A stretch of DNA of 33,930 nucleotides, taken from Gammaproteobacteria bacterium. Its GTDB lineage: Bacteria; Pseudomonadota; Gammaproteobacteria; Steroidobacterales; Woeseiaceae. A program made the position numbers and the translations under genes. Position 1 is the first letter of the stretch. Every line of letters begins with the position of its first letter. Below are positions 33,189 through 33,930 of the stretch, in pieces. The stretch spans positions 1 to 33,930 of the forward strand of contig JAOTUU010000014.1 in NCBI GenBank assembly GCA_029863705.1. The letters are read 5' to 3'. The notes below the pieces were generated by a model. That model ran no database searches, was not told where the DNA came from, and worked only from the letters and a program-made list of their open reading frames with translations.

Positions 33189-33930
<742 letters not shown>

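Overview
The window looks like chromosomal DNA of a GC-rich marine-type gammaproteobacterium. Reasons are the gene families (DUF6502/DUF5666 pair, DUF5916 outer-membrane protein, short TfoX protein, MATE pump), Gram-negative envelope proteins throughout, lipoboxes, and a class I cyclic-di-GMP riboswitch. A Woeseiales-like or related lineage is a guess from gene content only. I see no tRNA, rRNA, CRISPR array, transposase or phage gene.

Layout. (1) 1-2749: the end of a secreted beta-propeller protein, two copies of a REP-like double-palindrome hairpin, a tiny lysine-rich protein with its own terminator, and a reverse-strand membrane protein with a winged-helix tail. (2) 2914-12647: a tight forward operon of nine genes: a secreted protein of unknown function, three TPR proteins (two clear lipoproteins, one possible), a small acidic periplasmic protein, one ExbB/TolQ-type and two ExbD/TolR-type proton-channel subunits, and a TonB-like AgmX/GltJ-type transducer. 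It ends at a terminator. (3) 12700-24764: a leader with a c-di-GMP-I riboswitch, then two translationally overlapping giant genes. One is a 2214-residue DUF11/SdrD_B-type repeat protein ending in an OmpA-like fold. The other is a 1708-residue protein with three OmpA-like domains and a long outer-membrane beta-barrel. Another REP-like hairpin follows. (4) 25079-33930: ordinary accessory and housekeeping genes: an ABM-fold secreted protein, a membrane protein, a thioredoxin-fold protein, a DUF5916 protein, a DUF5666 lipoprotein with its DUF6502 partner, a MATE exporter, a TfoX-like protein and a truncated thiolase.

How they may work together. Regions 2 and 3 read as one envelope machine. ExbB/ExbD/ExbD would harvest proton motive force. 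The AgmX-like protein would carry it across the periplasm, and the TPR proteins would form the periplasmic and outer-membrane scaffold. The triple-OmpA/barrel protein would anchor to peptidoglycan and the outer membrane and work with the giant DUF11 protein. One TolQ-type plus two TolR-type subunits with an AgmX/GltJ-type protein and TPR proteins recalls the Myxococcus AglRQS-Glt gliding machinery. Here the output genes are controlled by c-di-GMP, and CRP-family-like sites lie in front of both transcription units. This is the best candidate for an undescribed system in the window. The assignment is inference from domain content and order; no homology search was run.
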